Origin: a virus
Length of the DNA stretch: 64,000 bases
Direction: 5' to 3' (one strand)
Virus record (IMG/VR): IMGVR_UViG_3300044630_006293
Location: 62,001-126,000 of that record
Below are positions 8,713-17,637 of this stretch, piece after piece. A model generated the notes under the pieces. It made no database searches and was not told where the DNA came from. It worked only from the letters and a program-made list of their open reading frames with translations. A program made the position numbers and the translations under genes. Within the stretch, counting starts at the first letter, position 1, and each line of letters begins with the position of its first letter.

Positions 8713-9672
8713 ATGGATGAAAATAATATAGACACTATTTTTGTAGCAATTCCTGCATTAAATGAATACTTTACTGATACAACTATCCAAGATGCTTATA
8801 AAAAAGCTAAGTATCCTTCTAATGTTTTTTTTGGAATATTTAATCAAAAAACTAATGAATCTAAATTTGAAGACTTCTCTGAATATCCGAACGTTAGATG
8901 TGTTAATGTGTCATACAAAGAGCCATTGGGAGTAGCTTTTGCTAGATTAGCTTGTACTACCCTGCATAATAATGAGGAATATTTTCTACAAATTGATGCA
9001 CACACAATCTTTGTAAAAGATTGGGATTCTATTCTAGTTGAAAATATAAAAGAATTAAAGAAATATTGCGATAAACCACTGATCTCGCAATCTATATCAT
9101 GGCATGGTGAAGAAGCATATTTTGATCCGGAGAAGAAGTATATTAATAATTTTATGGGAGAAAAAGCTTACCCTCTTTCTGTTAGAGAAGATGGTCTAAG
9201 TACTCACGTAGATGAATCTAGGGAACATGAAGAAAAAATATTAGGAAAGTATTTAGAGCACTACCTTTGTTATGGTGGCGGTGGACTTTTTGGAGATTCA
9301 AAATTTTTATATGAAATATCCTATAATCCATTTATCCCTTTCTGTCCAGAACAAGAAGTAACTGCATTAAGGGCTTCGACAAGAGGGTATAGATTTTTTA
9401 GTTCAGACAAAACTGTTATATCAACTTTGGGAAAACATCCAGAAAATGGTTTTACTAAAGAAAAATATCCAGACGATAGATTGTTTGCTTTTAATGGAGT
9501 TCTTGAAGGTAAAAAAATATATGGAAATTTTGGCTATGATTATCTTTATGGTAAAAAATTTGGTTTTTGGGGAGCAGAAAATAAAGAAAAATATGATGAA
9601 TATGTAAAAATATCAAATAATTATTTTGAAGAAAATGATAAGAAATATCAAAATTTAAAAAAGGAAAATTAA
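8713..9672 (+). CDS. GT60-like (PF11397) glycosyltransferase, second copy
   Basis: A 319-residue paralogue of the gene at 5265, with YFLQIDAHTIFVKDWD at the metal site. The two copies flank the minus-strand glycosyltransferase pair and the methyltransferase gene, so duplication with insertion between them is plausible. It is followed after one base by the thermonuclease gene. Confidence 0.75.
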   Translation: MDENNIDTIFVAIPALNEYFTDTTIQDAYKKAKYPSNVFFGIFNQKTNESKFEDFSEYPNVRCVNVSYKEPLGVAFARLACTTLHNNEEYFLQIDAHTIFVKDWDSILVENIKELKKYCDKPLISQSISWHGEEAYFDPEKKYINNFMGEKAYPLSVREDGLSTHVDESREHEEKILGKYLEHYLCYGGGGLFGDSKFLYEISYNPFIPFCPEQEVTALRASTRGYRFFSSDKTVISTLGKHPENGFTKEKYPDDRLFAFNGVLEGKKIYGNFGYDYLYGKKFGFWGAENKEKYDEYVKISNNYFEENDKKYQNLKKEN

Positions 9673-9673
9673 A

Positions 9674-10075
9674 ATGACAGATAAATTTAATGTATACTTA
9701 TACAACGCAGAAGTTAAAAAAATAGTTGATGGAGATACATTTGATATCCTTATTGACCTAGGATTTGATACTTTTAGAAAAGGTAGAGTAAGATTATATG
9801 GAATAAATACTCCAGAGAGTCGCACTTCAAATCTTGAAGAAAAGAAAATGGGACTGGCTGCTAAAGAGTTCACAGATCAGTGGATTACTGCTGCGGGTAG
9901 CAAAATTAAAATAGAAACAATTCTTGATAAAAATGAGAAGTACGGAAGAATACTTGCTAGAGTGTGGAACGAAGCAGGAGCTTGTCTGAACACAGATATA
10001 GTTGCTGCAGGGTTAGCCAGAGAATATTTTGGTGTAGGCGATAAGACATTCCAGGAATTCAAGAAAGAAAAGTAA
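9674..10075 (+). CDS. Thermonuclease (staphylococcal nuclease family)
   Basis: A 133-residue SNase domain. Visible are VDGDTFDILIDLG, the catalytic RVRLYGINTPES (Arg and Glu of the SNase triad), and EKYGRILARV carrying the second catalytic Arg. It cuts DNA or RNA with calcium. No signal peptide, so it probably acts inside the cell, for example in degrading host DNA. The stop overlaps the ATG of the next gene. Confidence 0.9.
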   Translation: MTDKFNVYLYNAEVKKIVDGDTFDILIDLGFDTFRKGRVRLYGINTPESRTSNLEEKKMGLAAKEFTDQWITAAGSKIKIETILDKNEKYGRILARVWNEAGACLNTDIVAAGLAREYFGVGDKTFQEFKKEK

Positions 10076-10479
10076 TGCAAACATTTTTACCATATCCTGA
10101 TTTTATTAAGTCAGTTCAAGTATTAGACTATCGCCGGTTAGGAAAACAACGTGTTGAAACATATCAAGTTCTTAATGTTCTACTCGAAAGAACGCATACG
10201 AAAGGTTGGCGTAACCATCCAGTTACTCGTATGTGGGCTGGTTACGAAGAAGCACTAAAGGTTTATCAAAACCACACGATTGCTGAGTGGATGAATCGTG
10301 GGTATAAAAACAATATGGTATTTGAAGAAGTAGATAGCAGTAATATAGTTCTGCCATCATGGTTTGGTAATGATCAATTTCATCGTTCACATAGATCAAA
10401 TCTTCTTAGAAAAGATTATGAATATTATTCTCAGTATTTTGACGATCCGTCAGATTTAGAGTATCATTGGCCAGTATGA
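10075..10479 (+). CDS. MSMEG_6728-like / pyrimidine-dimer-glycosylase-like protein
   Basis: A 134-residue protein that starts MQTFLPYPDF and has DYRRLGKQRVETYQVL and HPVTRMWAGYEEAL, the pattern of actinobacterial MSMEG_6728-family proteins, which are linked in databases to pyrimidine dimer DNA glycosylases (PF03013). A DNA repair role is family-based inference. It contains an in-frame CGG (10135-10137, second Arg of YRRLGKQR) that must be read as a normal triplet Arg; a +1 shift there would hit TAG at once. Confidence 0.75.
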   Translation: MQTFLPYPDFIKSVQVLDYRRLGKQRVETYQVLNVLLERTHTKGWRNHPVTRMWAGYEEALKVYQNHTIAEWMNRGYKNNMVFEEVDSSNIVLPSWFGNDQFHRSHRSNLLRKDYEYYSQYFDDPSDLEYHWPV

Positions 10480-10880
10480 GTGTAACAATATTCTTATCAG
10501 GTGCAATGGATTATGTAGGCGAGTACGCAACAAGCTGGCGTAAGGAAGCTACATTTTTATTAGATCAACGTGGTTATTCTGTATTGGATCCAACATCTAT
10601 ACCAGAAGACTATTCAATGTCTCCGGAAGAAATTGCACAAAAAAATTTGTTTATGCAGAAGAAATCAGATCTTTTGCTGGTAGAATACATGTTAGAAGAT
10701 AGAGCATACATAGGAACTGACTTTGAGTTAGCATGGGCAAAAATCCATGGCCAGCCCACAGTTGTTATGTGTGCTAATCAATATAAAGATCGCATATATA
10801 TGAAATATATGGCAACCAAACTTGCAGACAATCTGCAAGATGCGATAGAATACATCGCAGTACATTATCCAACAAAATAG
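10476..10880 (+). CDS. Nucleoside 2-deoxyribosyltransferase-like protein
   Basis: About 134 residues. The opening VTIFLSGAMDYVGEYATSW, the central DLLLVEYMLEDRAYIGTDFE (acidic residues followed by GTDFELAWA) and KPTVVM-like strands fit the nucleoside deoxyribosyltransferase/YtoQ-like Rossmann-type fold. It may act in nucleotide salvage. Start at 10476 is chosen for its ATGA overlap with the upstream stop. Confidence 0.6.
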   Translation: MSVTIFLSGAMDYVGEYATSWRKEATFLLDQRGYSVLDPTSIPEDYSMSPEEIAQKNLFMQKKSDLLLVEYMLEDRAYIGTDFELAWAKIHGQPTVVMCANQYKDRIYMKYMATKLADNLQDAIEYIAVHYPTK

Positions 10881-10894
10881 AAAAGGAAATAAAA

Positions 10895-11077
10895 ATGTCA
10901 GATAACAAGTTCAAGTACTTTACTGTTACTACAACTACACTTGTCCGTGCCAACAACAAGAGCGATGCCCAGAAGCTTGCTGCTGGTCGACGCAGCGTAA
11001 CTGGTGAAGTCATGTTCCATGACGTTGAAATTGAGCGCATCTCTGCAGTGGAAGCACGCCAGCAGATCGAAGCCTAA
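10895..11077 (+). CDS. Small protein of unknown function
   Basis: A 60-residue protein (MSDNKFKYFTVTTTTLVRAN start, ending VEARQQIEA), predicted as one beta-rich and one helical part. It follows AAAGGAAATAAAA, a good ribosome binding site, and precedes a strong terminator. Its codon use is much richer in G+C (GCC, CGC, AAG, GTC) than its neighbours, suggesting high expression or separate origin. No family recognised. Confidence 0.75.
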   Translation: MSDNKFKYFTVTTTTLVRANNKSDAQKLAAGRRSVTGEVMFHDVEIERISAVEARQQIEA

Positions 11078-11091
11078 TAATTTTATTAACT

Positions 11092-11123
11092 ATAGGGGAG
11101 ACTGCTTATGTGGTCTCCCCTAT
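11092..11123 (+). terminator. Hairpin terminator
   Basis: A perfect 11-bp inverted repeat (ATAGGGGAGAC / GTCTCCCCTAT) with a 10-base loop, 15 bases after the small gene and before the next glycosyltransferase. The T-tract after it is weak (ATTCATTT). Confidence 0.8.
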
Positions 11124-11142
11124 ATTCATTTAAAGGAAAAAT

Positions 11143-11844
11143 ATGATATACGCTCAAATGGTAGGAAGAAATGAATCTTCTAGATTCTTAGAAGAAGTTT
11201 TACAAAGAATATCAAGTCAAGTAGATAAAATAATTTTTACTGATGACTGCTCAACCGATGATACTCCAAATATAGCTGCAAAGTATGCAGAGGTATTCTC
11301 TACTCCAGAGCCTCTTTTTGCAACTCATGAGGGTAGATTAAGAGCAAATGCCTGGGGCAACTTAGAGAAGTTTGCTTCTCCTGGAGACTGGGTAATTGCA
11401 ATTGATTGTGACGAAATGCTTTTTGACATAAACAATATTAATTCTATAGATATAAAAAGTGTTTTATCTAGGTCAGAATTTGATGTTGTAAATGTTAGAT
11501 TTTATCATATGTGGAGTGAGACTCATTACAGAGTCGACAAGTTGTGGGCTCCTAATAATTCATCTAGAATTTTTAGATTTCAAGAAAATGCAGGCTTTCT
11601 CAACAAGGCCTTAGCATGTGGGTCCGAGCCAACTTATGTTTCTCAATGGATGGGAAACAGAAACTATTGGCTTCACTCTGGTCTAATCATGAAGCACTTA
11701 GGTTATACTTATGATGAAGACAAAAAAAGCAAGTATGAAAGATACTCAAATTTAGATGGCGGAAAATTCCATCAGATTGACCATATCAATTCTATAGTAG
11801 ATCCTAATCCAGTATTAATCCAGTGGGAAAATTTCGGTATATAA
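11143..11844 (+). CDS. Family 2 glycosyltransferase
   Basis: A 233-residue protein. YAQMVGRNESSRFLEEVL and IIFTDDCSTDDTP are the GT2 nucleotide-binding strands, and VIAIDCDEMLF is the D-x-D metal site. ATG behind AAAGGAAAAAT. The following GT-D-like gene starts one base after its stop. Confidence 0.85.
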   Translation: MIYAQMVGRNESSRFLEEVLQRISSQVDKIIFTDDCSTDDTPNIAAKYAEVFSTPEPLFATHEGRLRANAWGNLEKFASPGDWVIAIDCDEMLFDINNINSIDIKSVLSRSEFDVVNVRFYHMWSETHYRVDKLWAPNNSSRIFRFQENAGFLNKALACGSEPTYVSQWMGNRNYWLHSGLIMKHLGYTYDEDKKSKYERYSNLDGGKFHQIDHINSIVDPNPVLIQWENFGI

Positions 11845-11845
11845 A

Positions 11846-12553
11846 ATGGAAGACGTTAATAAAATTTTAGATCCAGTAAAGTCAATCATTGCTCTTACTG
11901 AAAAAATTGAAAGAAAGAATAAGTTTGCCTATGTAAACATATCAAGATCTGCAATTGGTGCAGCTCTAAATACTTCGGAGAAAAAACCTCCTAGATATTT
12001 TATAAAGTCACTTTCCAAATGTATGTCGATTGAAGATGAAAACTTCTTGAAAGCATTGCCTCTTGAATTCTCTAACGAGATAGAGTCTGGAAAGCTTAAT
12101 AGCATAGGCTTAAGTAGTAACTCTACATACTATGATGCTGGTATGTTTGAGCACTTTTTTTCTAATAAAAAAGAAGTAATTGATATATTTATCAATCACT
12201 ATATTAGGGATTCTAAGAATGTTATTTTAACATTCCATGATAAAAAAACTGTTGAAAAGATTTTTGGACAAAACCAATACGTAATCACAGTGCCTTACAA
12301 TAATTACTATGATAAGCTTGACTCTATTGTTGCTCAGATAAGTGAATTTGAAAATGGCGTAGATGCGGTCATACTTGATTGCCCACTGTTGGCAACTGCT
12401 ATTGCACCCAAGATATGGGAAACTATGAATGTGTCAATAATTGACTTTGGCAAGTTTATCAGTTCGGCAAAGTTCCATCTAAATATGGATAGACCAAGAT
12501 TTACAAAAGATGAAGGTAATAAATACCCTAATAAAAGATATGACAAGAAGTAA
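11846..12553 (+). CDS. Putative GT-D fold glycosyltransferase
   Basis: A 235-residue protein. The second half follows the order seen in GT-D (DUF1792, SP_1767-type) enzymes: NVILTFHDKKTVEKIFG, ITVPYNNYYDKLDSIVAQI, DAVILDCPLLATAIAPKIW, then SIIDFGKF near the end. The N-terminal catalytic D-G-E-type motif of that family is not obvious, so the call rests on the C-terminal pattern. It ends the glycosyltransferase run and overlaps the nuclease gene. Confidence 0.45.
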   Translation: MEDVNKILDPVKSIIALTEKIERKNKFAYVNISRSAIGAALNTSEKKPPRYFIKSLSKCMSIEDENFLKALPLEFSNEIESGKLNSIGLSSNSTYYDAGMFEHFFSNKKEVIDIFINHYIRDSKNVILTFHDKKTVEKIFGQNQYVITVPYNNYYDKLDSIVAQISEFENGVDAVILDCPLLATAIAPKIWETMNVSIIDFGKFISSAKFHLNMDRPRFTKDEGNKYPNKRYDKK

Positions 12554-13193
12554 CTGGGAAGAAGAACAAGACGATACTGAGCTAATTGTAGATTTACTCT
12601 TTGAAAGTAGTCTTAGTATATCTGACATAGCAAAAGAAGTAGGTTGGACTGTTAATAAAGTAAACCAAAAGATTAACCAACTTGGTCTGTCTTGGTTGAA
12701 AAACTCTAGAAAAAAAATGTCTAGAGGTCAGTCCTCCCTTACTTTCATGATGCAAAAACTCCTTCCGGGAGAAAAAATAATAAATGAATTTTATTTAGAA
12801 GATAAATTAAGACTTGATATCTACTGTCCTACCTATAAGTTAGCAGCCGAATATCATGGTAGACAGCACTTTTATTACACGGCTAGATTCTATGAATCAA
12901 AATATGATTTTTACGAAGCTCAAAAAAGAGATACAAAAAAAGCCGAAATGTGTAAACAACAAGGCATTGCATTAGTTGTTTTTAGGTATAATGATCAGCT
13001 TACAGAACAGTCTGTATTTAATAGAATGCTGCAGGCGATAAAAGATTCACCTTTTATCAAAGAGCAGAAGGTAAAAAATAATACATATGAATCAGACTTT
13101 TATAAATCTATGAAAAAGAAAAAGTCCGAAGAACGTAAGAAAATCTACAGAGCAATTAAGGATGAAAAAAAGAATGGTAACAGAAGTTCTTGA
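12540..13193 (+). CDS. Putative PD-(D/E)XK endonuclease with N-terminal HTH
   Basis: About 217 residues. Residues 10-45 resemble a helix-turn-helix (SISDIAKEVGWTVNKVNQKI). The core LRLDIYCPTYKLAAEYHGRQHF, with acidic residues and Q-H before KRDTKKAEMCKQQGIALVVFRY, fits DUF559/Vsr-like endonucleases. The C-terminus is very basic (SMKKKKSEERKK). It could be a homing or host-DNA nuclease. ATG 12540 overlaps the previous gene by 14 bases; ATG 12510 is the alternative start. Confidence 0.6.
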   Translation: MTRSNWEEEQDDTELIVDLLFESSLSISDIAKEVGWTVNKVNQKINQLGLSWLKNSRKKMSRGQSSLTFMMQKLLPGEKIINEFYLEDKLRLDIYCPTYKLAAEYHGRQHFYYTARFYESKYDFYEAQKRDTKKAEMCKQQGIALVVFRYNDQLTEQSVFNRMLQAIKDSPFIKEQKVKNNTYESDFYKSMKKKKSEERKKIYRAIKDEKKNGNRSS

Positions 13194-14631
13194 AGAAAAT
13201 TCTGACATACCTATTGAGTATCAGATATTTGCACTCTCTTTAAGAGAAGATGGTGCTATATCTGCATTCGCAAACGAGCTTGCTCCAGATATAGTTGGGA
13301 TTAATCATGGTCAAAAAGGTGTTCATGAATTTTACCTAGCACTTCTTGCATACCATTCTGTAACTCAGCTATCTATGGTAAATCCTGTAGGTTTTAAAAA
13401 TTGGCTTGAATCAGAAACAGACATAAGAGAAGGTCTTGGCGGAAACGCTGGCGTTTCAATTATGATGGACTTACTTTTATCCATTGAGCTTTCAACTGTT
13501 GAGTCAGTTATTCAGATAGTAAAGTACAAAGCTAACAAAAAAAAGCAGCTTGATTACCTGCAAGAACTTCAGCATATACTATCTCAAAAGGGAGTTAAAT
13601 CTGAAAAAGATACAGCAAGAATCAATTTACTTACATCAGAAATAAAAGAATTAGAAAATAGCGTTAACTATGATCCCTTGGAAAAACTTACAACAGCAAA
13701 CGACATCTCTAATAGGGCTGAAGATCTATTAAATATTCCCAGCTTTCTGCCAACGCAGTTTAAAGCTCTTAATAGAGCAATGGGGTACACAGATGACGGT
13801 GGGTTCTATAAGGGCGCTGTACACGCAATCATAGCTGCCTCAGGCAAAGGTAAGAGCACGTTCGCTAAGTGCCTAGTTAATAACTGGGTAGAGTGTGGAT
13901 ATACGGCTTTGTATGTAAACTTTGAAGAGGCTGTTGGTCACTGGGAGAGAATCTTAATGACTCAGATTATTGGCAAAAATGTCTATGCGGAGTCAGAGAA
14001 CTGGTCTGAGGATCAGAAGACCTATTACCTTGGTAAGTTTAAAGATAAATTAAGCCAATGGGGAAATAGGTTACTTGTTAGACATGACCCTGAGACTCCA
14101 TACTTTGAGGACCTTGAAAAGTGGTTGAGAGATATCATTGACTATGCCAAGACTCCTGACGTTGTAGTCATAGACACGATACAGTCTATGTTTACAAAGG
14201 GTGGCAAAGGTAAGCCTAGGTGGGGCGAGTTTGAAGAGATGATGGTTAAGCTAGAAAAGCTAGCTAGAGATATGAATTGTGTTGTTATTATTACAGCTCA
14301 AGAAAACTCAAATAGAATGAAAGAAAAAAGAGAAGTTGTACAACAATCTGACACTGGTGGCTCTTTAGCCATACAACAAAAGTGTGCTGTAACAATATTT
14401 ATCACACAAAAAAAATTAATTAGTGGTGATGACTCTGAAGATGATAATATAATGCAGCTGCAAATTCCAAAGAATAGAATAACCGGATCAAGCTTTCTTT
14501 ATAATCCTCCCTTGGTTAGATATGTGGATTCAAGAAAAGTATATGAAGAGTATGAACCAGTTACAGAAAATGATTACGACACAAGTTCTCTTTTAGATGA
14601 ACTATTAGACGATAGCGATTTTGACATATGA
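13174..14631 (+). CDS. Replicative DNA helicase, DnaB/RecA-like
   Basis: About 485 residues. An N-terminal helical domain precedes the RecA-fold ATPase core: Walker A AASGKGKST near residue 220, NFEEA after strand 2, Walker B VVVIDTIQ near residue 330, and QESNxxK-like QENSNRMKE followed by the T-G-G-S-L-A-I-Q-Q sensor region. It unwinds DNA ahead of the phage polymerase. ATG 13162 (twelve bases upstream) is the other possible start. It overlaps the following nuclease-like gene by 4 bases. Confidence 0.85.
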   Translation: MVTEVLEENSDIPIEYQIFALSLREDGAISAFANELAPDIVGINHGQKGVHEFYLALLAYHSVTQLSMVNPVGFKNWLESETDIREGLGGNAGVSIMMDLLLSIELSTVESVIQIVKYKANKKKQLDYLQELQHILSQKGVKSEKDTARINLLTSEIKELENSVNYDPLEKLTTANDISNRAEDLLNIPSFLPTQFKALNRAMGYTDDGGFYKGAVHAIIAASGKGKSTFAKCLVNNWVECGYTALYVNFEEAVGHWERILMTQIIGKNVYAESENWSEDQKTYYLGKFKDKLSQWGNRLLVRHDPETPYFEDLEKWLRDIIDYAKTPDVVVIDTIQSMFTKGGKGKPRWGEFEEMMVKLEKLARDMNCVVIITAQENSNRMKEKREVVQQSDTGGSLAIQQKCAVTIFITQKKLISGDDSEDDNIMQLQIPKNRITGSSFLYNPPLVRYVDSRKVYEEYEPVTENDYDTSSLLDELLDDSDFDI

Positions 14632-15407
14632 AAGAATTAACAATAGAAGCAATTAAGGATTATCAAACTTGTGCTTTACTTTACAGTTATAGGCACGATC
14701 AAAAACTTCCTGAGACAATTATGAGCAGAGATTTAATCACTGCAAGATTTGAGAATACACTCAAAAGTGTTATCAACTACTTCTTCTATAAAAAACAAGG
14801 GGGAATAGTTCCTTCTTATGCATCCCTTTTAAATAGGTGGGAGAAGTTGTGGTTCAGTAAAGACGCAACAGCTTACGACATAATACATGAACAGCATGAA
14901 AGTTTCTACGGAAACACAGCTAGCTTTACATCTAGAGCTTCTGCGTCACTACTTGACTTTTACAATAAGCATTCAGAATCAAATGCTATACCAATAGCTA
15001 TTGATCAACAATTCTACCTACCATTAGATAAGTCTATAAAAATTAATAGTAAATTTGATTTAATAACGTTTGAAAACAATGAGTACTTTGTTTACAAGTG
15101 GGTTTTTAACTTTAGGAATTCACATACATCTCTTTATCAAATGGACTTCTCTATACTTTATGAAGCTTTTAAACATAAGTTTCCAACTAAAATAAGTAAA
15201 ACAAGATTCGGTCACTACGACTTACTTTCTTCTTCTCAAAAATTTTCTGAATACGAGTTAAATGAAGATGATACTAAAGCTTTGAAGTATTGGTGTAGCG
15301 TCGTACAAGAGGATGACAAGTATGTGCCAAGAAGAGGTCTAACCTCGTATTGCAAAAAGTGTCCTTTTGATAAACCTTGTTCTAACTGGAAAGATTGGGA
15401 AGTTTAA
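14628..15407 (+). CDS. Cas4/RecB-like Fe-S protein with degenerate PD-(D/E)XK site
   Basis: A 259-residue protein resembling the Fe-S nuclease at 21708. It has an N-terminal cysteine in DYQTCALLYSY and a C-terminal cluster CKKCPFDKPC, the four-cysteine [4Fe-4S] arrangement of Cas4/AddB-type nucleases. The core SKFDLITFENNEYFVYKW keeps the first Asp, but the D/E of the D/E-x-K motif is Val, so nuclease activity is doubtful. It may bind DNA structurally in replication. It starts inside the helicase stop (ATGA). Confidence 0.6.
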   Translation: MKELTIEAIKDYQTCALLYSYRHDQKLPETIMSRDLITARFENTLKSVINYFFYKKQGGIVPSYASLLNRWEKLWFSKDATAYDIIHEQHESFYGNTASFTSRASASLLDFYNKHSESNAIPIAIDQQFYLPLDKSIKINSKFDLITFENNEYFVYKWVFNFRNSHTSLYQMDFSILYEAFKHKFPTKISKTRFGHYDLLSSSQKFSEYELNEDDTKALKYWCSVVQEDDKYVPRRGLTSYCKKCPFDKPCSNWKDWEV

Positions 15408-15409
15408 AG

Positions 15410-16081
15410 TTGGCTAAAGATTCAATATTAGATGAAATTTTAAATAAAGAATCAGATTCAATTTCTCTTGAAGAGGAATCAAAAATACTTGAACCTTTAT
15501 TTCATGAAATAGAAATGATATCAGATAGCAATATTAAGAGTTTTGTTAAATCAATCTTGCTAAGAGCAGATGGCTTTTGGACTATACCATCAAGCTTCTC
15601 TGGAAAGTATCATCCTAGTGATGAACATAATTCTGGGGGAAATGTTCTTCATACAAAAAGAGTTGTTAGAACAGCTAAAATAATTTCAGATTCTTATTCT
15701 CTATCTTCAGAAGAAAGAGATCTTGTTTACGCTGCGTGCTTATTGCATGACATAACTAAGGGTACCTTAGATAACGATAAGAAGCATTTTTTTTATGACC
15801 CAATGCATCCCTATACTGTTGGGAAATTCGTTCAACAGTGTCAAGAGTATGATAAAAAATATGCAGGAGAAGCACAATCTTCTACCCTATTTGTCCCAGA
15901 GGAAACTGTTCAATCGATTCTTAGATTAGTTAGATGCCATCTAGGGCCGTGGTCTCCCGTTCCAGAGACCGTGCCAATTACGTATTTAGATATAATTGTT
16001 CACTTATCTGATAATGTTGCATCAAAAGTTCACTATATTGTTGATGGTGAAGATATAATAGAAGAACGATGGAAGATATAA
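15410..16081 (+). CDS. HD-domain phosphohydrolase
   Basis: About 223 residues with an HD signature: GGNVLHTKRVVRTA supplies the first His, CLLHDITKG the His-Asp pair, later His residues sit at MHPYTV and RCHLGPW, and the final Asp in HLSDNVA. It probably hydrolyses a nucleotide or phosphodiester; the substrate is unknown. TTG 15410 is preferred because GGGAAG lies 7 bases upstream; TTG 15395 is possible. Confidence 0.75.
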   Translation: MAKDSILDEILNKESDSISLEEESKILEPLFHEIEMISDSNIKSFVKSILLRADGFWTIPSSFSGKYHPSDEHNSGGNVLHTKRVVRTAKIISDSYSLSSEERDLVYAACLLHDITKGTLDNDKKHFFYDPMHPYTVGKFVQQCQEYDKKYAGEAQSSTLFVPEETVQSILRLVRCHLGPWSPVPETVPITYLDIIVHLSDNVASKVHYIVDGEDIIEERWKI

Positions 16082-16242
16082 TTAAAGATAGAGTATTAAT
16101 TAGAAGTTTTGTACTCGACAGCCTAGACTACCTAATAGAAGAGTCAGTTTACTATAGGTCTTTTTCAGATCAGATAAAGAATAGTCAGAGATACGTTTTA
16201 TTTACTTCAGGAAATGAAGAAGGTAGTTGTAAATTGCCATGA
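16069..16242 (+). CDS. Small protein of unknown function
   Basis: A 57-residue frame (MEDIIKDRVLIRSFVLDSLD start) beginning in the last codons of the HD gene and ending in a TGA that overlaps the ATG of the primase (ATGA). Predicted helical. It exactly fills the gap between two genes with overlaps at both ends, so it is likely translated. Confidence 0.65.
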   Translation: MEDIIKDRVLIRSFVLDSLDYLIEESVYYRSFSDQIKNSQRYVLFTSGNEEGSCKLP

Positions 16243-17441
16243 AAATATCAAGTGATCCATCTAAGTACACATATAAGTGGAGATATTTAGAAATAGCTAG
16301 ATACATTCCACAACTAAAAAGAGTCATTAGAGAAAAGAAAAATGACTTTCCAATTCTTCTTGATGTAGATGTAATTAAAAAGTATTCTGACAAGTATGAC
16401 AATACCGGAATATACAGTTCTATCTGGCATTTTGATGATCAAGATCTTTCCAAGGCTACTAGGTTGGGTTCTTTATATTTCGATATAGACAATAGCGACA
16501 TAAGTATTTCTTGGCAAGAAGCTAAAACTTTGTATCTTCATTTGTTAAATTTTATACCAGAAGAATCAATAATAGTTTATTACACAGGTAAAAAAGGTTT
16601 CCATATTGAATGTGAAGCTTTAGCTTTGGGCATAAATCCATCAAATAGACTTCCAACCTTATATAGATATATAGCAAAAGACTTATCAGTAAGTCTGAAC
16701 TTAAATTCTTTAGACTTTTCTGTATATGATGCCAGAAGAATGTGGAGATTACCTGGAACTAAACACCAAGATACTGGTCTTTTTAAAACTAAATTAAGTA
16801 AACAAATTTTATTCAGCGATATAGAATCGATAACGGAATACTCTTCTGTGTTACAGGACAATTCTATTCCTGAACAACAGTTTAACTTTACTGCTAACGA
16901 ATGGTTTAGGCAGTACTCTTATCAAATGGAAGAAGAAAAGAATAAGCCAAAGGATGTATTAGCTTATTTTAATGAGTTTGGTTCAAATGGTAGGGTTAAT
17001 TTTGATGATCGAAATAAAGTCTTTGATAAGAAAAATTTATTAAACAGCTGCTCAGCATTTTCTAGAATAGAAAAAGAAGCGACTGAAAACCATCATATCG
17101 ATCATGAGTCTAGACTATTTCTTTGCTCTATATTAACTTACACTGATGAATCGGTACAATATCTACATGAAGTATTATCAAAGTGTGACGATTATAATCC
17201 CAAGAAGTCTTCTGCTCACATAGAAGACTGGATAAAAAGAAGAGAAATAGGGATAGGAGGAAGACCCTATACCTGCGCTAGAGCTAACTCAGCCGGCGTT
17301 GGTTGTGGAGACTGCTCATTGGAATATAAGAAAAAGTGGGTAAAGATAGGCGATAAGTTTGTTGAGACAAATGACAAGAATGAACCATCGCCAATTAGAT
17401 TCGCATATAAAATAGTTAAGAAAGGAGAAAAAAATGATTGA
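16239..17441 (+). CDS. Archaeo-eukaryotic-type DNA primase (PrimPol-like)
   Basis: A 400-residue primase. GSLYFDIDNSD holds the metal-binding D-x-D, YYTGKKGFHIECE matches the S/T-G-x-x-G-x-H nucleotide site, and RRMWRLPGTKHQDTG is the conserved R..PGT.H segment. Near the C-terminus CARANSAGVGCGDCSLEY gives a cysteine cluster that may bind zinc or Fe-S. It lies between helicase and polymerase genes, so it probably lays primers for the phage DnaE. A 57-residue gene overlaps its start. Confidence 0.82.
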   Translation: MKISSDPSKYTYKWRYLEIARYIPQLKRVIREKKNDFPILLDVDVIKKYSDKYDNTGIYSSIWHFDDQDLSKATRLGSLYFDIDNSDISISWQEAKTLYLHLLNFIPEESIIVYYTGKKGFHIECEALALGINPSNRLPTLYRYIAKDLSVSLNLNSLDFSVYDARRMWRLPGTKHQDTGLFKTKLSKQILFSDIESITEYSSVLQDNSIPEQQFNFTANEWFRQYSYQMEEEKNKPKDVLAYFNEFGSNGRVNFDDRNKVFDKKNLLNSCSAFSRIEKEATENHHIDHESRLFLCSILTYTDESVQYLHEVLSKCDDYNPKKSSAHIEDWIKRREIGIGGRPYTCARANSAGVGCGDCSLEYKKKWVKIGDKFVETNDKNEPSPIRFAYKIVKKGEKND

Positions 17442-17637
17442 AAATGATGAAGATGTTATTGGAACTTGTAGTGAGTGCCATTCAGACCAGCCAGAACAGT
17501 ACATGTACAGGAGCCCTTTTGCACAAGAAGGAAAGAATGTACCGTGTAAATTTTGTGGTGGAGTTGTAATAATAACCTATAGGGAAACAAGAAATCAAGC
17601 CTTGGGACAAAGTGATAATAGTAGAGGAATAAGTTGA
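17434..17637 (+). CDS. Zinc-ribbon protein
   Basis: A 67-residue protein with two CxxC knuckles (CSECH and CKFCG) about 25 residues apart, a classic zinc ribbon. The ATG lies in the last codons of the primase, behind AAAGGAGAAAAAA. Its stop overlaps the TTG start of dnaE, so it is made with the replisome. It may be a DNA-binding accessory protein, but the role is unknown. Confidence 0.75.
   Translation: MIENDEDVIGTCSECHSDQPEQYMYRSPFAQEGKNVPCKFCGGVVIITYRETRNQALGQSDNSRGIS

Noticed and set aside
10135-10137. CGG at 10135 as an eighth frameshift site
   Set aside because: The zero frame continues through a conserved R-R-L-G-K-Q-R motif; a +1 shift would hit TAG at once.
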